This document shows positions 32,253-40,013 of a DNA stretch of 64,000 nucleotides, in pieces. Source of the DNA: Saccharothrix syringae (GTDB lineage: Bacteria > Actinomycetota > Actinomycetes > Mycobacteriales > Pseudonocardiaceae). Position 1 is the stretch's first letter; every line of letters begins with the position of its first letter. The position numbers and the translations under genes are program-made. Below the pieces are notes generated by a model. It did not search any database. It worked only from the letters and a program-made list of their open reading frames with translations, and was not told the DNA's origin. The DNA lies in contig NZ_CP034550.1 of assembly GCF_009498035.1 (NCBI RefSeq), forward strand, positions 5,208,001 through 5,272,000, read 5' to 3'.

Positions 32253-32396
32253 GGGTCGTCGGGCGCGTCGCCCGGGAGCGGTTGGCCGGCGGGCGGGGGC
32301 GGGTCGTTGAGCGCACCGCTCGGGAGTGGTCGGCTGACGCGCGGGCGCGGGTCGTCGGGCGCGTCGCCCGAGAACGGCTGGCCGGCGGGCGTGGTG
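32253..32396. repeat. Three tandem 48-base repeats
   Basis: Units at 32253-32300, 32301-32348 and 32349-32396 each begin GGGTCGT and contain an internal hairpin of the type GGGCG-CGT-CGCCC. Units 1 and 3 are closer to each other; unit 2 has compensatory changes in the hairpin (GAGCG/CGCTC), which suggests that the stem is selected. Noncoding between the MFS and M20 genes. Confidence 0.75.
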
Positions 32397-32446
32397 CCAC
32401 CTGTTCGGACCGGCGGGGGAGGAGGCCGGCCGGGCACGATGGCCGC

Positions 32447-33553
32447 ATGGACATCCTGTCGCTCGCCGAGGAGCTGATCGCCATCCGGTCGACCGCCGAC
32501 CGGCCCGAAGACCTCGCCCGCGCGCTGGACCTCGTGCTCGACGCGGTCGGGCCCGGCTTCACCGTCGAGCGGTTCTCCTCGCGCGGCAAGCCCAGCGCCC
32601 TCGTCCACACGGGCCCGGACCGGCCGCACTTCCGGGTGGTCTTCAACGCCCACCTCGACGTGGTGCCCGGCGCGGACGCGCAGTTCCGCGCCCGCCGCGA
32701 GGGCGACCTGCTGGTCGGCCGCGGCGCGCAGGACATGAAGCTGTCCGCGCTGGTGCTCGCCGGGGTGTTCCGGGACCGGGCGCGCGAACTGCCGTTCCCG
32801 CTCGGGCTCCAGCTCGTCACCGACGAGGAGGTCGGCGGGCGCGACGGCACCCGCCACCAGCTCGAACAGGGCGTGACCGCGGACTTCGCGGTCATCGGCG
32901 AGCACAGCGCGCTGCGGGTGGTCACCGAGTCCAAGGGCCTGGCCATCGCGCGGCTGCACGCGACCGGCCGGGCCGGGCACAGCGCCTACCAGTGGCTGGG
33001 CGACAACGCGGTGCTCAAGGTGGTGCGCGCGGTCGACGGGGTGCTGGCGAAGTACCCCGTGGCCGAGGCCGAGGAGTGGCGCACCACGGTCAACGTCGCC
33101 CGGATCACCACCGGCAACCAGGCGCTCAACCAGGTGCCCGCCGACGCGACCGCCCACCTGGACATCCGGTTCCCGCCCGAGGACGCCGACTTCGCCGGCC
33201 GCACGCCCGGGCAGGTCGCCGCCCACCTCACCGCGCTGTGCCCGCCGGGCGTGACGGCCGAGGTGGTCGACCTCGAACCACCGCACCGGGCCGATCCGGA
33301 CGGCGCCGACGTGCGGGCGTTGCAGGCGGCCGCGCGCGCCCAGGGCCACTCCGGCGAGCTGCTGCGCAAGCACGGCGCGGCGGACTCCCGGTTCTACCAC
33401 CGGGCCGGTGTCGACGCGGTGATCTTCGGCGTCGGCGGCGACGGGCAGCACGGCCCCGACGAGCACGCCGACCTGACCACGGTCGAGCCCTACCGGCGGG
33501 CCCTGCACGCGTTCCTGGACGACGTCGCCCGCCGGTCGTTGCCGAACGCGTAA
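32447..33553 (+). CDS. M20 family metallopeptidase / deacylase
   Basis: A 368-residue M20 zinc hydrolase (ArgE/DapE/CPG2 group). Metal ligands and catalytic residues appear in NAHLDVVPG, GRGAQDMKLS, TDEEVGGRDG and the late GPDEHADLT; the dimerisation domain lies between (ATGRAGHSAYQWLGDNA). It removes an acyl or amino acid group from a small substrate in the cytoplasm. A GGAGGAGG is about 20 bases before the ATG, slightly far, but no better start exists. The stop codon lies inside the operator of the following ArsR gene. Confidence 0.87.
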   Translation: MDILSLAEELIAIRSTADRPEDLARALDLVLDAVGPGFTVERFSSRGKPSALVHTGPDRPHFRVVFNAHLDVVPGADAQFRARREGDLLVGRGAQDMKLSALVLAGVFRDRARELPFPLGLQLVTDEEVGGRDGTRHQLEQGVTADFAVIGEHSALRVVTESKGLAIARLHATGRAGHSAYQWLGDNAVLKVVRAVDGVLAKYPVAEAEEWRTTVNVARITTGNQALNQVPADATAHLDIRFPPEDADFAGRTPGQVAAHLTALCPPGVTAEVVDLEPPHRADPDGADVRALQAAARAQGHSGELLRKHGAADSRFYHRAGVDAVIFGVGGDGQHGPDEHADLTTVEPYRRALHAFLDDVARRSLPNA

Positions 33554-33566
33554 CCCAGAGGTTACG
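33549..33566 (+). promoter_or_regulatory. ArsR operator palindrome
   Basis: CGTAACC-CAGA-GGTTACG is a perfect inverted repeat just 9 bases before the ArsR start and overlapping the M20 stop codon. It is placed to block expression of the ArsR-SRPBCC pair, indicating autorepression. Confidence 0.65.
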
Positions 33567-33575
33567 CTTCCGCCC

Positions 33576-33941
33576 GTGGACGAGGTGGCGGCCGCGATCG
33601 CGGACCCGGTCCGGCGGCGGATCCTGGAGCTGCTGCGCGACGACGCCCGGCTGTCGGCCGGGCAGCTCGCGGAGCGGTTCGAGATCAGCCGCCCGGCGGT
33701 GAGCAGGCACCTGCGCGTGCTGCGGGAGAGCGGCCTGGTGCGCGACGAGCTCGTGGGCAGGCAGCGGATCTACCGCCTGGACGCCTCCGGCCTGGTCCCG
33801 CTCGTCCACTGGCTCGCGGGCTTCGACCGCCCCGCGGGCTGGGAGCACCACCTCGACGCGCTGGAGACCGAGGTGTACCGGGCGCGGCGGGAGCGCCGCG
33901 CCGGACGACCCACCGAACGACCCGAGGAGCACACGGCATGA
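33576..33941 (+). CDS. ArsR-family transcriptional regulator
   Basis: A 121-residue winged-helix repressor of the ArsR/SmtB fold (GTG start): VAAAIADPVRRRILELLRDD, LAERFEISRPAVSRHLRVLR, then the wing ELVGRQRIYRLDA. No cysteine metal site (CxC) is visible, so it belongs to the non-metal group that pairs with SRPBCC proteins. The stop overlaps the next gene's ATG (ATGA). Autorepression through the palindrome at its start is likely. Confidence 0.9.
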   Translation: MDEVAAAIADPVRRRILELLRDDARLSAGQLAERFEISRPAVSRHLRVLRESGLVRDELVGRQRIYRLDASGLVPLVHWLAGFDRPAGWEHHLDALETEVYRARRERRAGRPTERPEEHTA

Positions 33942-34438
33942 CCCGCATCCCCACCGGTCGCCTGTTCCGCACCCCCGCGGGCAGCGACCTGGTGATCACC
34001 CGCACGTTCCGGGCGTTAGCCGAGGACGTGTGGGCGAGCGTGACCGAACCGGAGCGCACCGCCCGGTGGTTCGGCCCCTGGGAGGGCGAGGCCGGGCCGG
34101 GCCGCACGGTGCGCGTGCGGATGGTGTTCGAGGAGCAGGCGCCGTGGCTGGACGTCCGCGTCGACGCCTGCGACCCGCCCCACCGGCTGGCCCTGTCCAC
34201 CGCGGACGAGGCCGGCGTGTGGCGGCTGGAGCTGGTGCTGGCCGAGGTGGACGGCACCACCGAGCTGCGCCTGGTGCACCACCTCGACACCGAGGAGGGC
34301 ATCGGCGAGGTGGGCCCCGGCTGGGAGTTCTACCTGGACATGCTGGTCGCCGCGCGCGACGGCACGCCCCAGCCGGTCTTCGACGACTACTACCCGTCGA
34401 TGAAGGCCCACTTCGAGGGGCTGCGCGACCCGGCGTGA
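33938..34438 (+). CDS. SRPBCC / AHSA1-family protein
   Basis: A 166-residue START-like protein: VITRTFRALAEDVWASVTEP and TARWFGPWEG are the AHSA1-type N-terminal motif; the hydrophobic cavity segment GWEFYLDMLVAARDG is typical. ArsR-SRPBCC pairs are common in actinobacteria and are thought to sense or handle small hydrophobic ligands. It overlaps the ArsR gene, so it is coexpressed. Enzyme activity is not evident. Confidence 0.88.
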   Translation: MTRIPTGRLFRTPAGSDLVITRTFRALAEDVWASVTEPERTARWFGPWEGEAGPGRTVRVRMVFEEQAPWLDVRVDACDPPHRLALSTADEAGVWRLELVLAEVDGTTELRLVHHLDTEEGIGEVGPGWEFYLDMLVAARDGTPQPVFDDYYPSMKAHFEGLRDPA

Positions 34439-34651
34439 CGGGGGCCGGTGGTCCCGCCGGCCGCTCTTCGACCGGTGGGGCCACCGGGCGGGCCGGGACT
34501 CCGCGCCCGGTCCCGTGGAACTGCCCCGCCGCCGCTCCGGCAACCTCCGGGGGGTCGGGCTGCGCAATCCCGCCGTGCCGGGTACGGTTCGGGCACGCAG
34601 CCGGTTGAGCAAGCAGCCACTGCCTTCTTCGAGCGTGAGGAGGCCGCGGCC

Positions 34652-35047
34652 GTGGTGGCACACTTCGACCGCCCGTTCCGGGTGGAGCGCGAGGTCCACG
34701 GTTACGCGATAGTGGTGCGCGTCGTCGGCGAGGTGGACTCCTCGACCGCCGCCGAGCTGGGCCGGGCAACGGCCGTGGCGCTGGCCCTGGCCACCCCGCC
34801 CGCACCCGTCGTGGTCGACCTCAGCGACGTCGACTTCATCTCCGCAGCCGGGCTCAACCAGCTCCAGCGCGACCACGGCGCCGCGTCGGCGGCAGGCGTC
34901 GAGCTGCGCGTGGTGGCCCGGCACCGGCACGTGCTGCGCCCCTTCGAGGTCACCGGCCTCGACCGCGACCTGCGGCCCGCGGCCACGCTGGCGGAGGCTT
35001 TGCGCGTGCGCGCCACCGACGCGCGACGCGCCGTGCTGCGGGGTTGA
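34652..35047 (+). CDS. STAS-domain anti-anti-sigma factor
   Basis: A 131-residue STAS protein. GTG 34652 is preceded by GAGGAGG; a second GTG follows directly. The core strand-helix VVVDLSDVDFISAAGLNQLQ carries the phosphorylatable-serine motif (Ser in FISAAG). Such proteins bind anti-sigma factor kinases and release a sigma factor when unphosphorylated. No anti-sigma kinase or sigma gene is adjacent. The next gene is a cobalamin-binding protein about 350 bases away on the same strand, so a light or B12-linked input is possible. Confidence 0.85.
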   Translation: MVAHFDRPFRVEREVHGYAIVVRVVGEVDSSTAAELGRATAVALALATPPAPVVVDLSDVDFISAAGLNQLQRDHGAASAAGVELRVVARHRHVLRPFEVTGLDRDLRPAATLAEALRVRATDARRAVLRG

Positions 35048-35403
35048 CCGGCCGCCGGCGGTTGCGCCACCCGGCCCCGCGGGTACCCCTCAATGCGCTT
35101 CGGGAAAGCCTCCTACCCCGGTAACCGGCATTCCAAACATGCAATTCACCGGCGTGTTCCGGGACAAAGGACGAAATGCCCGCGTGCAATACTCGTGGGC
35201 ACGACGACCGGAAGGCAAGGGGTGGTGGAGCGAATTGGTCCCGGACGACGAGGAATGCTCGAACTCCGCGGACCGGACCACCACCGCACCACTCGCCGGG
35301 CGGGTCGCCACGTGATGCCCGCGACGGCGGTGAGCGGGCAGCGGCCGACCGGTGGCGGGCACGACGGCAGCGCGGTGCCGGCCGCGCCGCGGAAGGCGGT
35401 GGC
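35048..35403. other. Gene-free stretch before the cobalamin-binding gene
   Basis: About 355 bases without a convincing gene. The first half is less GC-rich and includes a short palindrome CCGGTAACCGG near 35118-35128. An in-frame extension of the next gene upstream to 35176 exists but is Arg/Pro-rich and noncoding in character. No promoter motif could be fixed with confidence. Confidence 0.4.
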
Positions 35404-36432
35404 ATGACGGACACGGTGGTGGACATCCTGGCGGCGGGCCGCGAGGAGCTGATGGCGGCGCTGGCCGAGGGCGACGAGCACGCGGCGGTGGACCTGGCGA
35501 TGCGGCTGCTCGACGGCGGCGTGCCCGCCGACGTGGTGCTGCTGGAGCTCGTCGCCGACGCGCAGGTCGAGATCGGCGTGCTGTGGCAGGCCAACCGGTG
35601 GAGCGTGGCGCAGGAGCACGCCGCGACCGCGATCTCCGAGCGGGTGATCGCCGCGGTGGGCGACCGCGCCGCCGCCGCGCCGACCAGGGGCCACGTGGTG
35701 GTCGCCTGCCTGGACGGCGAGTGGCACGCCCTGCCGGCGCGCATCGTCGCCGAGGTGCTGCGGGGCCGGGGCTGGCGGGTCACCTTCCTAGGCGCCAGCG
35801 TGCCCGCCGCGCACCTGGTGCCCTACCTGGAGGAGCACGGCCCGGACGCGGTCGCGCTGAGCTGCACCCTGCCCCGCGGCCTGCCGCGCGCCGACCAGGT
35901 GGTCGCCGCCTGCCGGGCCACCGGCACGCCGGTCCTGGTCGGCGGCCTCGGCTTCGGCCCGGACGGCAGGTGGGCGCGGGTGCTCGGCGCGGGCACGTGG
36001 GCCCCGACCGCCCGCGCCGCCGCGGACCTGCTCGACCGACCGGAGTGGCCGCGCACGGCGCTGCCGGCACCGCCCCGGCCCGCCGACCCGGAGTACGCCG
36101 CGCTGCGCGCCCGCCGCGCCGAGCTGGTCGACGCGGGCCTGGCGGCGCTGCACGAGTGGTTCCCGCCGCTGCGCGACTACGACGCGCGCCGGCTCGACGC
36201 GACGCTGGACGACCTGGGCGACATCGTCGACCACCTCGCCGCGTCGGTCTACGTGGACGACCCGGAGCTGTTCGGCGAGTTCGTCACCTGGACCGCCGAG
36301 GTGCTGGCCGCGCGGGGCGTGTCACCGGCGTCGGTGGAGGTCGCGCTGGAGGCGATCGCCCGCGTGCTGGACGACCACCCGCGCACCCGTCACCACCTGG
36401 ACCACGGGCGGCGGGCCCTGGCGGCGCATTAG
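35404..36432 (+). CDS. Cobalamin-binding sensor-like protein with CarH-type helical domain
   Basis: A 342-residue protein. Residues ~15-90 are the B12-binding-2 helical bundle and include LWQANRWSVAQEHAATAI, i.e. W61-x9-E71-H72, the hallmark of CarH-type light-sensing domains in which Trp covers adenosylcobalamin. Residues ~98-205 form a Rossmann-like B12 domain with E106-W-H108-A-L-P replacing the usual D/ExHxxG, His108 being the candidate cobalt ligand, plus LGASVPAAHLVPYL. The C-terminal ~110 residues are helical and resemble RsbR-type N-domains. There is no DNA-binding domain, so it presumably acts by protein contacts. Confidence 0.75.
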   Translation: MTDTVVDILAAGREELMAALAEGDEHAAVDLAMRLLDGGVPADVVLLELVADAQVEIGVLWQANRWSVAQEHAATAISERVIAAVGDRAAAAPTRGHVVVACLDGEWHALPARIVAEVLRGRGWRVTFLGASVPAAHLVPYLEEHGPDAVALSCTLPRGLPRADQVVAACRATGTPVLVGGLGFGPDGRWARVLGAGTWAPTARAAADLLDRPEWPRTALPAPPRPADPEYAALRARRAELVDAGLAALHEWFPPLRDYDARRLDATLDDLGDIVDHLAASVYVDDPELFGEFVTWTAEVLAARGVSPASVEVALEAIARVLDDHPRTRHHLDHGRRALAAH

Positions 36433-36448
36433 GACTGCCGGAGGCCGG

Positions 36449-36466
36449 CGGTGGACCCGTCCACCG
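36449..36466. terminator. Palindromic hairpin after the cobalamin gene
   Basis: CGGTGGAC-CC-GTCCACCG, perfect 8-base arms, 16 bases after the TAG stop and before the convergent pseudogene end. Confidence 0.5.
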
Positions 36467-36497
36467 CGGGCGGGGAGGACCCGCGGGCGTCGACGGT

Positions 36498-37076
36498 TCA
36501 CCGGTCCGACCGCCCGGAGGCCGCGCCGTCGAGGGCGCCCAGCAGTTCCCGCAGCGACGACGCTTCCTCGTCGCGCAGCTGTGCCTCGTACAGCTCCAGC
36601 GCCTTCCGCCAGGCCGCGCGGGCGTCGTCGTGCCGGCCGAGCCCGTGGAGCGTGTTGGCCGCCGCCCAGGCGTGGCCGATGTCCCGGTAGATGGCCGGCG
36701 CCCGCTCGTAGTGCTCGACGGACTGGTGGTGGCGACCGGTGTGGTGGTCGCGGTGTGCCACCCCGGCTCGTTGAGGGACCGCGGACAGGCTGAGGTGGGG
36801 GGTCCGGGTCGTCGAGGGCGCTCGCGGAGTTCCGCGGCGATCTCCGCCAGGCGCGGGTGGGGCCGGACCTGGGCCCGGCTCGCGATGACGCCCGGGGCGA
36901 GCGGGAACCCGCCGCACAGCGCGACCAGCTCCGCCGCGGCCGCCGCCTCGGCCGTCACCCGGTCCGCGCCCAGCCGGTGGGCCGGCCCGCCGGCTGGTCA
37001 CCACCACCGTGCAGGAGTCCCCGCCGGGCAGCAGCGGGGCGACCTGGTCGGCGGCGACCGCGTGGGGACCCGGTAA
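36498..37076 (-). pseudogene. Decayed NB-ARC-TPR (AfsR/SARP-like) regulator gene
   Basis: Read on the minus strand, three pieces in different frames form the order of an NB-ARC-TPR protein: HAVAADQVAPLLPGGDSCTV with VVTSRRA (end of NB), RVTAEAAAAAELVALCGGFP and RPHPRLAEIAAELRE (ARC), and IYRDIGHAWAAANTLHGLGR with DDARAAWRKALELYEAQLRD (a TPR unit). The P-loop, the winged helix and most TPRs are missing and at least two frame changes are needed. It abuts the KAP gene. An intact relative is at 52956-55127. Confidence 0.65.
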
Positions 37077-37088
37077 CCGCCATCCGCC

Positions 37089-39788
37089 TCACCGGCTGGA
37101 GTAGGAGAACCGCCGCACGTGCGGTGCCCAGTCCTGGAACGCCGCCAGGTCCGGCAGCGTCACCAGGGCGGTCACCTCCTGCAACCCCCGGTGCAGGTGG
37201 AACCACGCCTCGGCCTGCCCGTCGGTCAGGGCGCCGACCACCGGTGAGCGCCCGTCGCGCGGTGCCAGGTCCGCCGCGAACGACGACCACGCGTCGGCCC
37301 GGTCCCGGTGCAGCAGACCGCCGCGCACGCCGGTGCCCGGCGGTGCGGTGAGGGCGGCGGCGGCCAGGGCGGGGGTGGCGGCGACGATGCCGAGCAGCAC
37401 GACCACCGCCTGGAACTCGCCCGGCCGGTCGTCGTCGCCGAGGAACGCGGCCGCCTCGCCCAGGTCGCGGCTGGCGCGGATCATGCGGTAGACGTTGAAC
37501 AGGCGCTTGGCCGCGCGCGGGGTCCGCACCAGGGGGTCCAGGGCGTCGAGGAACCGCAGCTCGCCCTCGGTCAGGGGGCGCGCGGGGCGCTGCGGGTGCG
37601 CGAGCACCGCGTCCCGCTCGATGGTCAGCAGGTCCGACGGCGGGGCGGGTTCCGCGGCGGGCACGGGGGTGGCGGCCGGGGTGGGGGAGTCGCCGTCGAC
37701 CATGGACCGCAGCACGTGGCCCAGGGTGCCGCGCACCATGCCGGGCAGGGTGAACGGGATGTTGACGATCTTCTCCAGGTAGTCCTCCGGCGGCGTCGGC
37801 AACTCGGACCCCGCGCCGTCCAGCAGGTCCGCGTAGTGGCTGCGCAGCGCGCGCACCAGCCACCGCGGGTCGACCCCGACGACCACCACGAACAGGTCCA
37901 TCGCCAGCAGCAGGTGCACGGCCTCCAGCACCTGCACGACCTGGCGCGGCTCGCAGCGGTCGAGGTCGTCGACGTGCAGCACCACCCGGTCGATGGGCCG
38001 CCGCGCCGAGTCGGCGTCCGGGTTGGCCCGCCAGTCCGCCAGCAGCGCCACCAACTGCTCGAAGTCCTTGCGCAGCGCGGAGACCACGCCCAGGCCACCG
38101 GTGTAGGCGTCGCCGCGGTCGCGCAGGAACTCCGACGCCCGCCGCGCCGGGTTCAGCTCGGCCAGCCGCCTGCCCAGCTCGCCGACGTGCGCGACGACCT
38201 CGTCCAGCTGCGCCTGCGCGACCAGGTGGTCCGCCTCGGCCTCGCGCAGCCGGTCCATCAGCTCGGCGGCCTCGGCGCGCACCCGCTCGTCGTGGATGCG
38301 GTCCAGGCCGCCGCGCAGGTCCTCGCTCAGCGCCCGCAGCTCGCCCAGGCCGGTGCGGGCGCGGGCGAGCAGGCCGCCGCCGAGCGCCGCCAGCGCCGCG
38401 CCCGCCGCGCCGCCGACCAGCGCGACCAGCGGCACGGCCAGTCCGGCGAGGGCGCTGAGCCCCAGCACGGCGCCGGCCGCCGCCAGGGCGATCCGGCCGT
38501 TGCGGTCGCCGGGCACCCGCCGCACGGCCACCGCGTCGGCGTGGGCGTCCTGGAGCTGGTCGGACAGCAGCCTGGCCCGCTCGACGTCGTCGGCGACGCC
38601 GATCCGCCTCCACACCCGGTCCAGCCGGGCCCGCACCTGCTCCGAGCCGCGCAGCGCGGCCAGCAGGTCGCGGGCGCCGGTGACGTGCGCCCCGTCGGCC
38701 TCGTCGACCCTGGCCCTGAGCCGGGCGACCTCCGCCTCGGCCCGGGTGCCCGCCTCCTCCAGCTCGGCCCGCCCGCCCACCTTCTCGGCCAGCAGCCGCT
38801 GGAGCTCGCCGCGCTGCGCCTCCGCCCCGGGCTCCGGGTCGGCCAGGCCGCGGAAGATCACGTCGGCCAGGCTCGCCCACAGGTTGGTGTCCGCGTAGTG
38901 CCAGGCGTTGAAGCCGATCTGCACGATGCGGCGGCAGTACCTCGCGTCGCCGGTGCCCGCCAGCTCCTCGATCCGCCCGCGCAGCATCCCCATGAAGAAG
39001 CTCTTGCCCGAGCCCCACTCGCCGAACACGCCGATGGACAGCGGGGTGGGGGTGGCGCGCTCGGCGACCACCGCCGCCAGCATCGACACGTACGGGGTCA
39101 CGCCCAGCCGGTCGCGTTCCAGCGGGATGGGCCGCACCGGGTCGACCAGGTCGCTCGTGACGCCGCCGGCGAGTTCGTCGGGGACCGCGTCCGCGGGTTC
39201 GTCCTCCGCCACCCACGCGGGCCGCGACTCGATCTCCGGGCCGCGAATGCCGTTCCACAGGTCCTCGACGAGGGGCACCACTTCCGGGTCGAGGCCGATC
39301 AGCAGCACCCGACGCGTCCGCGTGATGACCCGGTCGCGCAGCGCGTTGATGATCGCAGGTAACGCGACCGCCGCCACTTCGGCGTGCGAGAGCCCCAGCA
39401 CGCCCGTCGCCAGCAGCGGCACCGCCAGGCTCCGGGCGCCCGCGCGGTTCGCGGCCAGCACCGCCTCCTGGGTGGCGGTCCGCACCGCGCCGAGGTCCAC
39501 TTCCTCCCCGTCGTCGGCCTCAGGGGAGGCCAGCACCGCCAACCGCAGCGGTTCCGCGCCGTGGAACCGGAGCACGCGCGGGCGCGACGACCTGATGCTC
39601 GGCAGTTCGACCTCGTCGACCGCGCGCAGGAAGTCGGGGAACTGCGCGGCGAGCGCCGAGCCCAGCCCGCCAAGGGTGTGCCCCACCGACACCACCAGGG
39701 CCTCGACACCCAGCTCCCACGGCCGGTCCGTGGCGGCGACCCCCACCACCACGTCATCTACCGTCCCCAAGTTCCTGACCGCGACCAC
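37089..39788 (-). CDS. Macro-domain-like / KAP P-loop NTPase fusion
   Basis: An 899-residue protein. GTG 39788 follows GGAGGGGGC. Residues ~1-185 resemble a macro domain (LVVSVGHTLGGLGSALAAQF; SLAVPLLATGVLGLSHAEVA). The KAP NTPase spans ~225-790: Walker A IGVFGEWGSGKSFFMGML (~254), IGFNAWHYADTNLWASL, a hydrophobic pair ~435-475 inserted in the domain, coiled coil ~490-540, Walker B VVLHVDDLDRCEPRQVVQVL (~606). KAP proteins are membrane-linked and often implicated in phage exclusion or assembly of membrane complexes; a macro domain suggests ADP-ribose or NAD-derived ligand sensing. Function inferred only. Confidence 0.78.
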   Translation of the reverse strand: MVAVRNLGTVDDVVVGVAATDRPWELGVEALVVSVGHTLGGLGSALAAQFPDFLRAVDEVELPSIRSSRPRVLRFHGAEPLRLAVLASPEADDGEEVDLGAVRTATQEAVLAANRAGARSLAVPLLATGVLGLSHAEVAAVALPAIINALRDRVITRTRRVLLIGLDPEVVPLVEDLWNGIRGPEIESRPAWVAEDEPADAVPDELAGGVTSDLVDPVRPIPLERDRLGVTPYVSMLAAVVAERATPTPLSIGVFGEWGSGKSFFMGMLRGRIEELAGTGDARYCRRIVQIGFNAWHYADTNLWASLADVIFRGLADPEPGAEAQRGELQRLLAEKVGGRAELEEAGTRAEAEVARLRARVDEADGAHVTGARDLLAALRGSEQVRARLDRVWRRIGVADDVERARLLSDQLQDAHADAVAVRRVPGDRNGRIALAAAGAVLGLSALAGLAVPLVALVGGAAGAALAALGGGLLARARTGLGELRALSEDLRGGLDRIHDERVRAEAAELMDRLREAEADHLVAQAQLDEVVAHVGELGRRLAELNPARRASEFLRDRGDAYTGGLGVVSALRKDFEQLVALLADWRANPDADSARRPIDRVVLHVDDLDRCEPRQVVQVLEAVHLLLAMDLFVVVVGVDPRWLVRALRSHYADLLDGAGSELPTPPEDYLEKIVNIPFTLPGMVRGTLGHVLRSMVDGDSPTPAATPVPAAEPAPPSDLLTIERDAVLAHPQRPARPLTEGELRFLDALDPLVRTPRAAKRLFNVYRMIRASRDLGEAAAFLGDDDRPGEFQAVVVLLGIVAATPALAAAALTAPPGTGVRGGLLHRDRADAWSSFAADLAPRDGRSPVVGALTDGQAEAWFHLHRGLQEVTALVTLPDLAAFQDWAPHVRRFSYSSR

Positions 39789-39916
39789 GAACCGCCCCCT
39801 CCGGTCGACCTCCCGCCCCGGCCGTTGACCGTACCGAGCCGATTACGCACCGCGATCAGCGCCCCCGGGAATGGGAATTCGCCGGTCAAACGTGAATTCC
39901 GACCAATGGAGGACGG

Positions 39917-39956
39917 GCGTGGCCCGGCATTCCCGGCCACGCGTCCCGTTAACGGG
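39917..39956. promoter_or_regulatory. Palindromes upstream of the catalase gene
   Basis: GCGTGGCC (39917-39924) pairs with GGCCACGC (39935-39942), and CCCGTTAACGGG (39945-39956) is a perfect 12-base palindrome, 57 bases before the catalase start and on the far side of the KAP start. Possible operator for either divergent gene. Confidence 0.35.
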
Positions 39957-40013
39957 TGTTATGCGCCGTTGATTCGGGGTAGTCGGCGGAAGACTGCCGA
40001 CGAGGAGGAGCAA

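Noticed and set aside
31763..33508. Minus-strand frame over the 48-base repeats with PAGQPLPGDAPDDPRP-like repeats
   Set aside because: It looks like a repeat protein only because 48 is a multiple of three; the frame runs antisense through the M20 gene and has no start or ribosome site of its own.
35176..35403. N-terminal extension of the cobalamin-binding protein
   Set aside because: The extension is Arg/Pro/Gly-rich and noncoding in character; the B12-binding-2 fold starts at the ATG 35404, which has an acceptable ribosome site.
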